Positions 47,806 through 62,470 of a DNA stretch of 64,000 bases are shown piece after piece. Every line of letters starts with the position of its first letter. The first letter of the stretch is position 1. A program made the translations under genes and the position numbers. The notes beneath the pieces were generated by a model. That model was not told the origin of the DNA. It did no database searches and saw nothing but the letters and a program-made list of their open reading frames with translations. The DNA comes from Deinococcus budaensis (lineage in GTDB: Bacteria; Deinococcota; Deinococci; Deinococcales; Deinococcaceae): positions 55,379 through 119,378 of the forward strand of contig NZ_JACHFN010000012.1 of NCBI RefSeq assembly GCF_014201885.1, read 5' to 3'.

Positions 47806-49641
47806 GTGCTGTGGCTTTTTCTGCCGTTCGTGGTGTTGCTTGCGGGCGTGGTGGCGTACTCCGCCGACACCATCGCCCGCAAGGTGGGGCGCAAACACCT
47901 GCGCCTCTTCGGGCTGCGGCCCAAGAGCACGGCGCTGCTGGTCGCAGTGCTCTCGGGCATGGGGATCAGCGCGGCGAGCCTGGCCGCCTTCTTGCTGCTC
48001 AACCGCAGCGCCGTGAACACCATCGCGCAGGCCGATCAATTGCGGCCCCAGATCACCGCGCTGCGCGAGGAGGTGGGCGCGGTGCAAGAGGACCTCGCCG
48101 CCGCCCAGCAGGAGCGCGACACCGCCCGCCGCGAGGCCGAGCGCCTGCGCCAGGAACGTGAAAAAGCTCAGGCGGGGCTGGCGCAGGCCGAGGCGTCGTT
48201 GCAGGTGGCCCAGACGGCGACCCAGCAGGCGCAGCGGGAGCGGGCCAGCGCCCGGGCACAGGCGGGGCAGCTTCAGGCCCGCGTGACCGAGCTGACGGCC
48301 CTCCAGCGCACCCTGCAAGCCCGCGCCGAGCAGAGCCGCGCCCGCCTGAACGCCTCGGAGGAGGCGCTGGCGCAGAGCCGCCGGGAGGCCCGCGACCTTG
48401 ACGCCCGCGTGCAGGCGCTGGCGGGAGAGGTCGCCACGCTCGACACCCGCGCGGCGCAGGCCGAGGCGGCGGCCACCCAGGCGCAGGCCCGCGCGGGGGC
48501 GGCCTTGACGCGCGCCGAGCAGGCCCAGGCCCGGGCCACGCGGCTCGAAGCCCAGGTGGAGGCCCTGGAAACGCAGCGCCAGCGCCTCGCCCGGGAACGC
48601 GACGCGGCCCAGACGGCCCGCAACGCCGCCCTGGCCGACAGTGCCCAGGCCCAGGCCGAGCGCCTCTCGGCGCAGCTCGACCGCGACCGCCTGGCCGCCG
48701 AGCGCGGCCGCCTGATCGCCTCGCGCGACCAGCTGCGCGCCGAGCGCAACGCCGCCGCTGGGCAGCGTGACGCCGCCACGCGCGCCCGCGACGCGGCCGT
48801 CCGTGAGCGCGACCTGGCCGCCCAGGAGCGCGACCGGCTGGCCCGCGAACGCGACGCCGCCGCCCAGGCCCGCGACCAGCTGGCCCGCGAGCGCGACGCG
48901 GCCGCCCGCGACCTCGCGCGGGGCCGGGCCGACCTCGCCGCGCTGCGTGCCCAGCAGGCCGACCTGCGCGCCGCCAACGGGGCGCTGGCCCGCGACCTCG
49001 CCAGTACCCGCGACAGCCTGGGCAAGCTGCAAGACGAGTATTCCAGCGCCCGCACCGAGCTGAGCGCCAGCCGCAGCGCCGACCTGGCGTTTCCCAAGAG
49101 CAGTCTGGTCTACGCGGGCGTCGTGCCGGGGGTGCGCAGCCTCGACACCTTCCTTCAGGGGGCCGCCGCCGCCGCCAGCAACCGGGGCGCCCGGGGCACG
49201 CCCCCCGCCCGGCTGGGGGCTTCTGCCCGCGCCACGCTGGAAACCCGGCTGCGGGCGCTGAACACCAGCGCTTTCGTGCAGTGCCGCGCCGCGAGCAACG
49301 CGGTGGTCGGCCTTCCGGTGGACCTCGCCTGCGAGGCCCGGCCCAACAGCGTGCTGTACCGGGCCGGACAGCCCATCCGCCGCGCCACCGTCGTGCTGGG
49401 CGGCGACACCCAGTCTCTCCAGAGCCAGATCGAAAATCTGGTGCAGGGCGCGGTGTCTGACCTCACCCTGCGCGGCGTGCCGGGCGAGTACATCGCCCAC
49501 CAGGGCCTCGACGTGAACGAATTCGTGGACCTGCTGACCCGCCTGGGCGCCCGCAGCGGCTCCAGCGCCGCCGTGAGCATCGCCGCCCGCGAGGACGTGC
49601 GTCCCGGCGCGCGGGTGGACCTGTATCCGCTGCTGCCGTAA
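47806..49641 (+). CDS. DUF3084 protein with two N-terminal helices and long coiled coil
   Basis: A 611-aa protein. Two transmembrane helices (about residues 2-20 and 45-66) flank a short basic loop of the DUF3084 kind ([20 protein letters not shown]). Residues about 75-400 form a long coiled coil in near-perfect heptad-like Arg/Ala/Glu/Gln repeats. The C-terminal globular domain (about 410-611) contains [23 protein letters not shown]. Membrane-anchored coiled coils suggest a scaffold in the envelope, possibly linked to the LptB-like exporter gene just upstream. GTG 47806 is preceded by a G-rich stretch. Confidence 0.82.
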   Translation: MLWLFLPFVVLLAGVVAYSADTIARKVGRKHLRLFGLRPKSTALLVAVLSGMGISAASLAAFLLLNRSAVNTIAQADQLRPQITALREEVGAVQEDLAAAQQERDTARREAERLRQEREKAQAGLAQAEASLQVAQTATQQAQRERASARAQAGQLQARVTELTALQRTLQARAEQSRARLNASEEALAQSRREARDLDARVQALAGEVATLDTRAAQAEAAATQAQARAGAALTRAEQAQARATRLEAQVEALETQRQRLARERDAAQTARNAALADSAQAQAERLSAQLDRDRLAAERGRLIASRDQLRAERNAAAGQRDAATRARDAAVRERDLAAQERDRLARERDAAAQARDQLARERDAAARDLARGRADLAALRAQQADLRAANGALARDLASTRDSLGKLQDEYSSARTELSASRSADLAFPKSSLVYAGVVPGVRSLDTFLQGAAAAASNRGARGTPPARLGASARATLETRLRALNTSAFVQCRAASNAVVGLPVDLACEARPNSVLYRAGQPIRRATVVLGGDTQSLQSQIENLVQGAVSDLTLRGVPGEYIAHQGLDVNEFVDLLTRLGARSGSSAAVSIAAREDVRPGARVDLYPLLP

Positions 49642-49703
49642 GGGAAGCGGCCCGCCGCCAGCTTCCAGCAAGAGTTCGCCGGTCGCTGGATAGCCAGAAG
49701 AAA

Positions 49704-49722
49704 CCGCCCCCCACGGAGGCGG
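49704..49722 (-). terminator. Hairpin downstream of the sugar permease operon
   Basis: On the minus strand CCGCC pairs with GGCGG around a 9-nt loop, and TTTCTT follows. It begins about 23 nt after the stop of the last permease gene (49745). The stem is short but the T-rich tail supports termination of the minus-strand operon. Confidence 0.5.
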
Positions 49723-49744
49723 CCCTCTTGTCCTCGGCAGCTCC

Positions 49745-50596
<852 letters not shown>

Positions 50597-50609
50597 GGTC
50601 ACGCCCCTT

Positions 50610-51557
<948 letters not shown>

Positions 51558-51589
51558 GGCAAAGGCCTCCAGGAAGCAGAAGAACGAAA

Positions 51590-51613
51590 AGTGCCCCTTC
51601 TGACAGGGGCACT
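51590..51613 (-). terminator. Intra-operon hairpin (attenuator-like) between binding-protein and permease genes
   Basis: AGTGCCCC/GGGGCACT form an exact 8-bp stem with an 8-nt loop. On the minus strand it is followed by TTTTC, giving an intrinsic-terminator look. Partial termination here would leave more binding-protein mRNA than permease mRNA, a common design in sugar importers. Confidence 0.6.
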
Positions 51614-51663
51614 CGGGCGGGGCGGGGCCACGCGGGAGAGAGCGGCGCGGCCCCCGCAGCGCT

Positions 51664-52926
51664 TTACCAGCCGCGACCCTTGATGCGGTTGAGCTGGCCT
51701 TCGAGGGTCTTGAGGGCCGGGCCAGGGGCGCTCTTCTTGGTCAGCACGCTGTAGACGGCGGTGCTGAAGGCGTCACTGACCTGGTTGTACTTGCTGCCCG
51801 TGACCGTGGCGGGGCGCGCCACCGCGTTGGTGAACACGTCGTACAGGCTGCCGAAGAAGGGCACGGCCTTGAGGACCGCCGGGTCCTTGTAGAGCGACGC
51901 GATGGTGGGGTTGTAGCTCGCCTCGATGGCGCGGCGCTTTTGCTCCTGCACGCTGGTGAGGTACTGCACCAGCGAGGCGGCTTCCTTGGGGTTCTTGGAG
52001 TAGGCGTTCACCGCGAGCTGCCAGCCGCCCAGCGTCGCGGCGGGCTTGCCGCCGGGGCCTGCGGGCAGCGCGGCCACGCCGACCTTGCCGCGAATCGGGC
52101 TGCCCTGGTCCTGCGCCAGCGAGTAGGCGTAGGGCCAGTTGCGCATGAACGCGGAGTTGCCCGCCTGCCAGACGTTGCGCGCCTCTTCCTCGCCGTAGGT
52201 CGTCACGGCGCTGGGGGAGACGGTGCCGACCAGGCCCTGGATCGCCTGAAGTGCCTGCACGGCTTTGGCGTTGTTGATGGTGACCTTGCCCGAGCTGTCC
52301 ACGATGCTGCCGCCGCCGAAGCTGGAGACCCATTCCAGCGCGTCGCAGGTCAGGCCCTCGTAGTTCTTGCCCTGGAAGACAAAGCCCACGAAACGGGGGT
52401 TGCTCTTGCGCTCGCCCGCCTGGATTTTTTGCGCCATGGTGGCGAGTTCGTTCCAGGTTTTGGGCGCGGCGTTGTAGCCGTACTTTTTCAGCAGATCGGT
52501 GCGGTAGTACAGCACGCCCGCGTCGGTGAAAAAGGGCATCCCGACCAGCTTGCCGCCAATCGTGTTGTTCTGCACGATGGCCGGGAAGTGGCGGTTGACC
52601 TCGGCGGCGGGGATGTACTTCTTGAGGTCGAGCAGGTGCTGGCCGACCAGGCCGGGCCAGACCACGTCGATCATGTACACGTCCACGTCGGCCGAGCGCG
52701 CGCCCAGCTGCTGCTGGTACAGGGCGAGGCGCTGGTCGGTCTCCTTGGGCACCTGCACCAGCCGGACCGTGTTGCCCGTCTGCTTGGCCCAGGCGTTGGC
52801 GCCCTTCTGGCACTCGTCGTAGCCTTGCCCGACGCTGTCGCAGGCAAAGGTCAGGGTCACGGCGCTGCTCTGGCTGGCCGCCGCGAACAGAAGAGAGAGG
52901 CTGAGCGTGGTCAAGACTGTTTTCAT
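51664..52926 (-). CDS. Extracellular sugar-binding protein of the ABC importer (SBP family 1)
   Basis: A 420-aa secreted or anchored binding protein with a signal peptide (about 1-22, cut near QSSA). The family-1 pattern includes [60 protein letters not shown], then [16 protein letters not shown] and the late [17 protein letters not shown]. Resembles trehalose/maltose-binding proteins, but ligand specificity cannot be fixed. It is the first gene of the three-gene operon; no ATPase gene is included, so a shared MalK-type ATPase encoded elsewhere is expected. Confidence 0.92.
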   Translation of the reverse strand: MKTVLTTLSLSLLFAAASQSSAVTLTFACDSVGQGYDECQKGANAWAKQTGNTVRLVQVPKETDQRLALYQQQLGARSADVDVYMIDVVWPGLVGQHLLDLKKYIPAAEVNRHFPAIVQNNTIGGKLVGMPFFTDAGVLYYRTDLLKKYGYNAAPKTWNELATMAQKIQAGERKSNPRFVGFVFQGKNYEGLTCDALEWVSSFGGGSIVDSSGKVTINNAKAVQALQAIQGLVGTVSPSAVTTYGEEEARNVWQAGNSAFMRNWPYAYSLAQDQGSPIRGKVGVAALPAGPGGKPAATLGGWQLAVNAYSKNPKEAASLVQYLTSVQEQKRRAIEASYNPTIASLYKDPAVLKAVPFFGSLYDVFTNAVARPATVTGSKYNQVSDAFSTAVYSVLTKKSAPGPALKTLEGQLNRIKGRGW

Positions 52927-53033
52927 GAATCCCCCTGGGTGCCTGTCCCCGCCTGCCGGTCAGCCCAGCGCCGCGAGAGGCGCGCGTTCACGGAAGCGGT
53001 TCCAGATCACGGTCCACCTTGTAAGTATGAAAA

Positions 53034-53058
53034 AGGCTACACCGGGCAGGGGGGGGTG

Positions 53059-53062
<4 letters not shown>
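53034..53062 (-). promoter_or_regulatory. Promoter of the sugar importer operon (TTGACA-17-TAGCCT)
   Basis: On the minus strand TTGACA (53062-53057) and TAGCCT (53039-53034) are 17 bp apart, a near-consensus housekeeping promoter. The -35 box overlaps the end of the upstream gene. The leader to the ATG is about 100 nt, room for regulation. Confidence 0.7.
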
Positions 53063-54849
<1,787 letters not shown>

Positions 54850-55252
54850 AGCCGGGGAGTATACCGGGAGGGCGTGCCGGGGGGCCACGTTCCGGAGACC
54901 CCCGCTGGAGCCTTCCGGTGCGCCAGCGGGCCGGGCGCCCACCCGGCGGGAACTTTCCGGCGGGAACTTTCGCTGGCCGGACGGCGTACCTGTCTTTCCC
55001 CCGCCCTCTCCCCCGGCGCCCGGGGGCGGTGGCCGCGCGCCGCAGCGCCGCGAGGGTGCCGCGCGCTCAAATCGCGCAGGGGTCTTTGCTAGAGTGACGC
55101 GTTCCGGCCCCGGCGCGCGCCTCTCTCCCTTGGTCCGGCCCCCCCCTGTCCGAGCCTTCGCCGTATCCGATCTTCAGAACCTCCCGGTACCCCAGCCCCC
55201 CGCCCACGGCCCCACCCGGCCCCAGAGCGCCCACACCGCCACAGGAGCACGC
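54850..55252. promoter_or_regulatory. 403-bp divergent promoter region between the COG2865-type gene and rpoD
   Basis: No gene is supported. It holds the TATACT box for the minus-strand gene (54858-54863), an exact 14-bp tandem repeat (CGGCGGGAACTTTC at 54944-54957 and 54958-54971), and a likely rpoD -10, TAGAGT at 55090-55095. About 150 nt of untranslated leader then run to the rpoD ATG. Confidence 0.5.
54944..54971 (+). repeat. Tandem 14-bp repeat containing GGAACTT (ECF -35-like) upstream of rpoD
   Basis: Two exact copies of CGGCGGGAACTTTC. Each contains GGAACTT, the -35 consensus for SigmaE-type ECF factors, but no convincing ECF -10 is seen at the right distance. It could be a regulator site instead. 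Confidence 0.45.
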
Positions 55253-56932
<1,680 letters not shown>

Positions 56933-56945
56933 CCCCCTCGCCCTG

Positions 56946-56974
56946 CACCCCCGTCCCCGTGGCGGGGGTGTTTT
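56946..56974 (+). terminator. Intrinsic terminator of rpoD
   Basis: CACCCCCG (56946-56953) pairs exactly with CGGGGGTG (56963-56970) around a 9-nt loop and is followed by TTTT. It lies just after the rpoD stop. Confidence 0.85.
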
Positions 56975-57039
56975 GCCGTGTGCCGGGAATGCAGGGTTGC
57001 TGCGGCCAGGGCTGCGCTAGGCTGAGCGGCATCGAGACC

Positions 57040-58527
57040 GTGACCCCCGCCTCCCCGACCCCCACGCGGCGGCCCTGGCGCCCGGACCGCTCGTGGCTGC
57101 TGCTGGCTGCGCCGCTGGTGGCGGTGTCCTGGCTGCCGTGGTGGGCGGTGCTGGGCCTCTTGGTGGCCCTGACGCTGACCCACCACGAGGGCGAGGCCCG
57201 GCTGGTGCGGGTGCCGCTGCTGCTGCTGGGAGGCGGCCTGGGCCTCGCGCTGCTGCTGCCGGACCTGCGGGGAGCCGGGGGAGCCGTGATCTTCGTCTGG
57301 ACCTTTGCGCGGGTGATCGCGGGGACGCTGCTGGTGTACTGGAGCGTGTCCCTGCTGGAGGGAGGCAACCGCAGGTGGGGCGCGGCCGGGCTGGCGGCGC
57401 TGCTGCTGCCCGGCGCCCTGCTGCCTGGGGCGCTCTCCCCGCTGGGTCTGGCGGCGGGTGTGCTCGCGCTGGTTCTCACGCTGCTGGGCGCGGTGGGGCG
57501 CGAGAACAGCCCTGCCCGGCGGCTGGGGGGCGGCGGGCGGGCGGGGCTGGCCGTGACGGGCGCGGCCGCCGCAGTGGGGGCGCTGCTGGGCCTCGCTGCC
57601 CTTTCCTGGGCGGCCCCGGCTCCGGCGGCTGGGGTGGCGTCTGCCCCGGCCGCCCCGGCGGCGCAGCAGGACCGCCCACCGGGGACAGACCCCGGTGGGC
57701 GAGAGGGCGAGTCGGCGGGCGCCGGGCGCGGCGAGCGGCCCCGGCCGAGCGCCCCCGCGCCGCCGGGGGACCTCCGTGACGTGCTGCCCGGCTCGGAGTA
57801 CTCGCTACTGGGCGCCGCGCTCCTGATCGGGGCGCTGCTTTTCACCACCTGGCGTCTGCGGGAGCGGGGGGCGCGGGGGCGGAGGGCCGTTCGCTGGTGG
57901 GAGGTGGCGGCCGTGCTGGGGCTGGGGCTGACGGCGGTCTTGCTGCTGCTGTTCGGCCTCGCGGTGCGCTCTGGGGCAGGGGCCGCCGGAGGGCCGGGCG
58001 GCGGGGTGGCGGTGGGCGCGGGCGGGCCGCTGGTGCCCGCCGCTTCCCCCGCCGTGAGCGCGCTGCCGCCGCTGTGGCGCGGGACGCTCACGGCGCTGAA
58101 TCTGCTAGCGCTGGCCTTTTTTACCCTGCTGGCCCTGGGGGTGCTGTGGACCGGCCTGCGTGCCCGCCGCGCCGCCGCACAGGCCGGAGTGCTGGCCCCC
58201 GGCCTCCTCCCGGCGGAGCCGCCGGGGGCGCTGCACCGCGTCCGCCTGGCCTACCGCGCCGCGCAGGGGAGTCTGGCGGCGGCGGGGTTGGGCCGCGCTT
58301 TTTCCGAGACGCCCGCCGAGCACGCCGCCCGCGCGGCCCTCACGCGGCCGGACCTCGCCCCTGCGCTGGACACCCTGGTCGCCGCCTACGCCCCGGTGCG
58401 CTACGGGGGCCGCGTGACCGACGAGGACGCCGAGAAAGCCGAGGCCGCCGCCCGCGAGATCGGCCGCCTGGGCGCGGGCCGCCCTCCCGCCCCCCCTCCC
58501 TCCTTCCCCGAAAGCGAGACCCCGTGA
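57040..58527 (+). CDS. DUF4129 multi-helix membrane protein (MoxR operon)
   Basis: A 495-aa membrane protein, first gene of a DUF4129-MoxR-DUF58 operon. At least eight hydrophobic segments occupy the first 380 residues. The DUF4129 domain is at the end (about 420-480): RVRLAYRAAQGSLAAAGLGRAFSETPAEHAARAA, with the R-x-AYR and ETPxEYA-like core. The transglutaminase domain that often precedes DUF4129 is absent. GTG 57040 is called, but TAGGCT (57018-57023) lies 7 nt before an in-frame ATC at 57031, so a rare start there is possible. The stop overlaps the MoxR start (GTGA). Confidence 0.82.
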   Translation: MTPASPTPTRRPWRPDRSWLLLAAPLVAVSWLPWWAVLGLLVALTLTHHEGEARLVRVPLLLLGGGLGLALLLPDLRGAGGAVIFVWTFARVIAGTLLVYWSVSLLEGGNRRWGAAGLAALLLPGALLPGALSPLGLAAGVLALVLTLLGAVGRENSPARRLGGGGRAGLAVTGAAAAVGALLGLAALSWAAPAPAAGVASAPAAPAAQQDRPPGTDPGGREGESAGAGRGERPRPSAPAPPGDLRDVLPGSEYSLLGAALLIGALLFTTWRLRERGARGRRAVRWWEVAAVLGLGLTAVLLLLFGLAVRSGAGAAGGPGGGVAVGAGGPLVPAASPAVSALPPLWRGTLTALNLLALAFFTLLALGVLWTGLRARRAAAQAGVLAPGLLPAEPPGALHRVRLAYRAAQGSLAAAGLGRAFSETPAEHAARAALTRPDLAPALDTLVAAYAPVRYGGRVTDEDAEKAEAAAREIGRLGAGRPPAPPPSFPESETP

Positions 58528-59531
58528 CCCCATCCTCCTCTGCACCTGATCTCCCCCCGCCCGACCTGTCGGCCGTTCAGCGCTTCGCCCAGGCGGTCGA
58601 GACCAACGTGGCCCGCGTGCTGGTGGGCAAATCGGACGTGACCCGCCTGAGCCTCGCCGGGATTCTGGCGGGAGGCCACCTGCTGCTCGAAGACGCCCCC
58701 GGCACCGGCAAGACCATGCTGGCCCGCGCGCTGGCCGCCAGCCTGGGCCTGGACTTCCGGCGGGTGCAGTTCACGCCCGACCTGCTGCCGGGTGACGTGA
58801 CGGGGGTGAGCGTGTACCGCCCGGCCACCGGCGAGTTCGAGTTCGTGCCCGGCCCGGTCTTCACCGGGCTGCTGCTCGCCGACGAGATCAACCGCGCCAC
58901 CCCCAAGACCCAGTCGGCGCTGCTGGAGGCGATGGGGGAGGGGCAGGTCACCGAGTCGGGCGTCACGCACCGCCTGGCCCCGCCCTTCGTGGTGATCGCC
59001 ACCCAGAATCCCATCGAGCACGAGGGGACCTACCGCCTGCCCGAAGCGCAGCTCGACCGCTTTCTGCTCAAGCTCTCGGTGGGCTACCCCACGCTGGACG
59101 AGGAGGTGCAGATGCTCGCCCGGCTCCAGGGCGCCCACCCCATCGAGACGCTGACGGCGGTCGCCGCGCCCGGGGACCTGCTGGCGGCGCGGGCGGCGGT
59201 GCGCGGGGTGCGCGTCTCGGACGACCTGCGGCGCTACATGGCGGGCCTGGGGGCGCGGACGCGCTCGCACGGGCAGGTCGCGCTGGGAGCCGGGCCGCGC
59301 GCCAGCCTCGCCCTCCAGGGGGTGGCGCAGGCGCTGGCGGCGCTGTCGGGGCGGGCTTTCGTGATTCCCGACGACGTGAAGGCCGCCGCCCCCGGCGTGC
59401 TGGCCCACCGCCTCAACCTGCGCATCGAGGCGCGGCTGGCCGGAACGCCCCCCGAGAGCGTGGTGGCCGAGGTGCTGCGCCAGGAGCCGGTGCCCGCCGA
59501 CCCCGCCGCGCTCGCCGGGACCCCCCTCTGA
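58524..59531 (+). CDS. MoxR-type AAA+ ATPase
   Basis: A 335-aa AAA+ chaperone-like ATPase. Walker A EDAPGTGKTMLARALA, the MoxR stretch RRVQFTPDLLPGDVTGVSVYRP, Walker B LLLADEINRATPKTQSALLEAMGEGQVT, sensor 1 IATQNPIEHEGTYRLPEAQLDRF and the C-terminal lid are all present. MoxR proteins help mature or modulate membrane or metal-enzyme complexes. It begins in the GTGA overlap with the DUF4129 gene and ends next to the DUF58 gene. Confidence 0.94.
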   Translation: MTPSSSAPDLPPPDLSAVQRFAQAVETNVARVLVGKSDVTRLSLAGILAGGHLLLEDAPGTGKTMLARALAASLGLDFRRVQFTPDLLPGDVTGVSVYRPATGEFEFVPGPVFTGLLLADEINRATPKTQSALLEAMGEGQVTESGVTHRLAPPFVVIATQNPIEHEGTYRLPEAQLDRFLLKLSVGYPTLDEEVQMLARLQGAHPIETLTAVAAPGDLLAARAAVRGVRVSDDLRRYMAGLGARTRSHGQVALGAGPRASLALQGVAQALAALSGRAFVIPDDVKAAAPGVLAHRLNLRIEARLAGTPPESVVAEVLRQEPVPADPAALAGTPL

Positions 59532-60664
59532 ACGGGGCCGGTCTGAACCTCGCGGCCCTGGGGTTGGTGCTGGCCGCCCTGCTGCTTCTGGTCGGGCTGG
59601 CCTGGCTGCTGTCGCGCCGCCCGCCAGAGGTGCGGCTGACCCGCACCTTTGCGCCCCAGGGGTTCGAGGGGACCCGCCTTGCGTACCACGTCCGCCTCGA
59701 GATCCGCACCCGGCGCCCCCTGCGGGTGACCGTGGAGGACCCCACGCCGCTCACGGTCGTCTCCAGCGAGGTGCTGACGGTGGGCGGGCTGACGCTGGGG
59801 CGCACGGTTACCGAACTTGACGGCTCCCTGCTGCTCAACCGCCGGGGCGAGCACGCCTGGCCGGGCGGCACGCTGCGCTGGGCCGATCCGCTGGGGCTGT
59901 TCTGGCGCTCGGCGCCGCTGGGCGTGCCCGGCTCCCTGGAGGTCTACCCCGGCACGCACGGGCTGGTGCTGCCCGATCTGCTGCGCCCGCTGCTCAGCGA
60001 GGGGACTCTGTCGCGCACACTGGGCCTGGAAGACCCCATCAGCCTGCGCGGGGCGCGGCCCTACCTGCCGGGCGACCCGCCGGGCCGGGTCCACTGGCGG
60101 CTCTCGGCGCGCACGGGGTCTCTCACCGTGCGCGAACTCGACCGCACCGCCGCGAGCAGCGTGACCGTCTTTCTGGACCTCCAGGGCAGCGAGGTCTACG
60201 TGGACAGCGCCGTGCGGCTGGCGAGCAGTCTGGTGCAGGAAGCGCTGGCGCTCGACCTCCCGGTCAGCGTGGCGACCCGGGCGGGCGCCACCCCCACGGG
60301 CCGCACCCCGGAAGCCCTGCGCGCCGCCCTGAGCCTGCTGGCCCGCGCCCAGCCCGAGGCCCGGCCGGAAGTCCCGCTGATGCCCCCCACCCGCGCGGGC
60401 GGCAACCTGATCGTGCTGACCCAGGCGGCCGGCCCCGCCCTGGTCGAGCAGGCGATGCGGGCGCGGGCCTCGGCCAGCCGGGTGGTGATCGTGGCGATTC
60501 CCGATGGCTTTTACCTCGAATCCGGCGAGACGCCCCGGCGCCAGTGGGTCGGGGCGCCGCAGACGGTGCGCGACCTGGAGCGCCGGGCGGGCATCCTGGC
60601 GGGGGCGGGCGTGCTGGTGTTCGTGCTGCGCGGCAACCAGAGCGTGCTGCGGCTGGGGGCCTGA
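59528..60664 (+). CDS. DUF58 domain protein (MoxR partner, vWA-like)
   Basis: A 378-aa protein with an N-terminal hydrophobic helix (about residues 6-28) and the DUF58 signature GARPYLPGDPPGRVHWRLSARTGSLTVRE, followed by a vWA-like half (VTVFLDLQGSEVYVDSAVR). The upstream MoxR stop (TGA 59529-59531) overlaps a CTG at 59528. This gives a CTGA arrangement like the other coupled starts in this operon and places the hydrophobic helix near the N-terminus. TTG 59564 and CTG 59543 are alternatives. It completes the DUF4129-MoxR-DUF58 trio. Confidence 0.85.
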   Translation: MNGAGLNLAALGLVLAALLLLVGLAWLLSRRPPEVRLTRTFAPQGFEGTRLAYHVRLEIRTRRPLRVTVEDPTPLTVVSSEVLTVGGLTLGRTVTELDGSLLLNRRGEHAWPGGTLRWADPLGLFWRSAPLGVPGSLEVYPGTHGLVLPDLLRPLLSEGTLSRTLGLEDPISLRGARPYLPGDPPGRVHWRLSARTGSLTVRELDRTAASSVTVFLDLQGSEVYVDSAVRLASSLVQEALALDLPVSVATRAGATPTGRTPEALRAALSLLARAQPEARPEVPLMPPTRAGGNLIVLTQAAGPALVEQAMRARASASRVVIVAIPDGFYLESGETPRRQWVGAPQTVRDLERRAGILAGAGVLVFVLRGNQSVLRLGA

Positions 60665-60745
60665 AGCGCCCGCCTGGCCCGGCCAGGAACCAAGCCTAAA
60701 GGGACGCTCACGCCGCGCCTGAAAGGCCCCTGCTAGCGTAGGGCC

Positions 60746-61003
60746 ATGACCCAGCGTGACGATCACACCGACGTGCCCAGGACCGAGGACGAGATCAGCA
60801 ACGTGGACCTGCAATTCATGGGCCGCACCGACGAGCGCCGCGACGCCCTCAAGGACGCCCGCGCCGAGGCCCGCAACGCCGACGAGTTCGAGGAACGTGG
60901 CCTCGACAAGCAGGACGTGGCCTCGCAGGGCAGCATGATCGCCAGCGACCCCGCCAGCACCATCCCCGGCGACGAGACCTCCGAGGACACCGGGCAGGGC
61001 TGA
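60746..61003 (+). CDS. Small acidic protein of unknown function (85 aa)
   Basis: An 85-aa, highly charged, probably disordered protein (TEDEISNVDLQFMGRTDERRDALKDARAEARNADEFEERG, described in part: acidic/Arg-rich, then a Ser/Thr-rich, acidic tail). ATG 60746 follows TAGCGT (60734-60739) by 6 nt, which supports real leaderless expression. No family is recognised. A short CCTGGC/GCCAGG hairpin lies upstream (60673-60687) and a terminator-like hairpin after the stop. Confidence 0.7.
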   Translation: MTQRDDHTDVPRTEDEISNVDLQFMGRTDERRDALKDARAEARNADEFEERGLDKQDVASQGSMIASDPASTIPGDETSEDTGQG

Positions 61004-61027
61004 CCCCTCTCCCCGCTGCTGCGCCGC

Positions 61028-61063
61028 GCGCCCCCCCTCTTCCCCGGAGAGAGGGGCGCCTTT
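61028..61063. terminator. Hairpin between the small acidic protein gene and mnmE
   Basis: GCGCCCC (61028-61034) pairs with GGGGCGC (61053-61059), extended by CTCT/AGAG, and is followed by CTTT on the plus strand. It lies between convergent genes. Confidence 0.55.
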
Positions 61064-61091
61064 GCTGGCGGTGGAAGCTGGCCGCTGGCCG

Positions 61092-62411
61092 CTACTTCCC
61101 CACGCAGAAGTTGCGGAACACCGCGTCCACCACGTCCTCTGCCACGTCGCGGCCAGTCAGCTCGGCCAGGGCGCGCAGGGCTTCTTCCAGCTCGTACCCG
61201 GCCAGGTCGTCGGGAAGGAAGCGGGCGGCTTGCAGGTGCGCCAGCGCCCGCCGCGCCGCGTCCACCTGCCGCTCGGTGGTGAGCCACGCCTCGCCGCGCG
61301 CCGCGTCGCCGAGCAGGGCCGCGTGCAGGGCTTCCCGCAACCCGGGCAGGCCCTCCCCGGTCACCGCGCTCACCGCCAGCGTGGTGGGGTCGGTCCACGC
61401 GGCGGGGAGGTCGCTCTTGGTCCGCACCCGCAACACCCGTGCCTGCGGCGGCAACTCGGCGGGCAGCGCCTCACGCTCCACGCTGCCGTCCTCCAGCGCG
61501 AGCACCAGATCGGCCCCCCCGGCGAGGCGCACCGCCTGCCGCACCCCGGCCGCCTCGACCTCGTCCGCTGTCTCGCGCAGGCCCGCCGTGTCCACCAGGG
61601 TCACGGGCACGCCCGCCAGCGAGAGCTGCGCTTCCAGGTAGTCGCGGGTGGTGCCGGGCAGGGGCGTCACGATGGAGCGCTCGTAGCCCAGCAGCGCGTT
61701 GAGCAGGCTGCTCTTGCCCGCGTTGGGGCGGCCGATCAGGGCCAGCCGCGCGCCCCGGGTGGCGACCTGCCCGGCGCGGGCGGTGCCCAGCAGGGCCGTC
61801 AGCTCGGCCTCGGCGGCGGCCAGGGGGACGGCGCGGTCCTCGTCGGGCACGCCCTCTTCGGGGTAGTCGAGCAAGGCCTGAATCGCGGCCAGCGTGCGGG
61901 TGACGTGCGAGGCGACCCGCTCCACCCGCGCCCCCAGCGCCCCCGACAGCCCCAGCGCCGCCTGCCGCCGCGCCGTGTCGGTGCCCGCGCTGACCAGTTC
62001 CAGCACCGCCTCGGCCTGCGCGAGGTCCAGCCGCCCGGCCAGGTAGGCGCGCAGGGTGAACTCGCCGGGCCGGGCAGGGCGCGCGCCCAGTTCCAGTACC
62101 CGCGAGAGCACCCGCGAAAGCACCGCCGGGCTGCCGTGCGTCTGGAGTTCGGCCACGTCCTCGCCGGTGTAGGAGCGGGGCGCGCGGAAGACCAAGCACA
62201 GCCCCTCGTCGAGCAGCTCGCCGTCCCCGGCCACCAGCGCCCCGGACAGGAAGCGGCCCCCCCGGGTGCGGCTCGGTGTGCCCCGGCCCCGGAACACGCC
62301 GTCCGCGATGCTCAGCGCATCCGGCCCGCTCACCCGCACGATCCCCACCCCCGCGCTGCCGGGAGCGGTGGCGATGGCGGCGATGGTGTCGGAAAGGCCG
62401 GTGCGGGTCAC
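61092..62411 (-). CDS. mnmE: tRNA modification GTPase MnmE (TrmE)
   Basis: A 439-aa GTPase that, with MnmG, makes 5-substituted uridine at tRNA wobble position 34. The N-terminal formyl-THF-binding domain ([26 protein letters not shown]) is followed by a helical domain. The inserted G domain has [32 protein letters not shown] and DTAGLRET, and the protein ends in the conserved C-terminal FCVGK (usual FCIGK). Length is slightly short but complete. GTG 62411 lies 7 nt after TACCCT (62419-62424). It is the last GC-rich gene before the AT-rich island. Confidence 0.95.
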   Translation of the reverse strand: MTRTGLSDTIAAIATAPGSAGVGIVRVSGPDALSIADGVFRGRGTPSRTRGGRFLSGALVAGDGELLDEGLCLVFRAPRSYTGEDVAELQTHGSPAVLSRVLSRVLELGARPARPGEFTLRAYLAGRLDLAQAEAVLELVSAGTDTARRQAALGLSGALGARVERVASHVTRTLAAIQALLDYPEEGVPDEDRAVPLAAAEAELTALLGTARAGQVATRGARLALIGRPNAGKSSLLNALLGYERSIVTPLPGTTRDYLEAQLSLAGVPVTLVDTAGLRETADEVEAAGVRQAVRLAGGADLVLALEDGSVEREALPAELPPQARVLRVRTKSDLPAAWTDPTTLAVSAVTGEGLPGLREALHAALLGDAARGEAWLTTERQVDAARRALAHLQAARFLPDDLAGYELEEALRALAELTGRDVAEDVVDAVFRNFCVGK

Positions 62412-62470
62412 GGGGGAGAGGGTAGCAGGGATTATGCTTCACTGCATCGAGAGCTTTGCTGGAGGTATAT

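Noticed and set aside
48100..49000. Repetitive DNA within the DUF3084 gene
   Set aside because: The Arg/Ala/Gln-rich repetition follows codons of a coiled coil in a continuous frame, so it is protein periodicity, not a DNA repeat element or CRISPR.
52927..53058. A radiation/desiccation response palindrome near the sugar operon promoter
   Set aside because: The sequence GGTTCCAGATCACGGTCC looked palindromic, but its arms are not reverse complements, and no RDRM-like motif was found.
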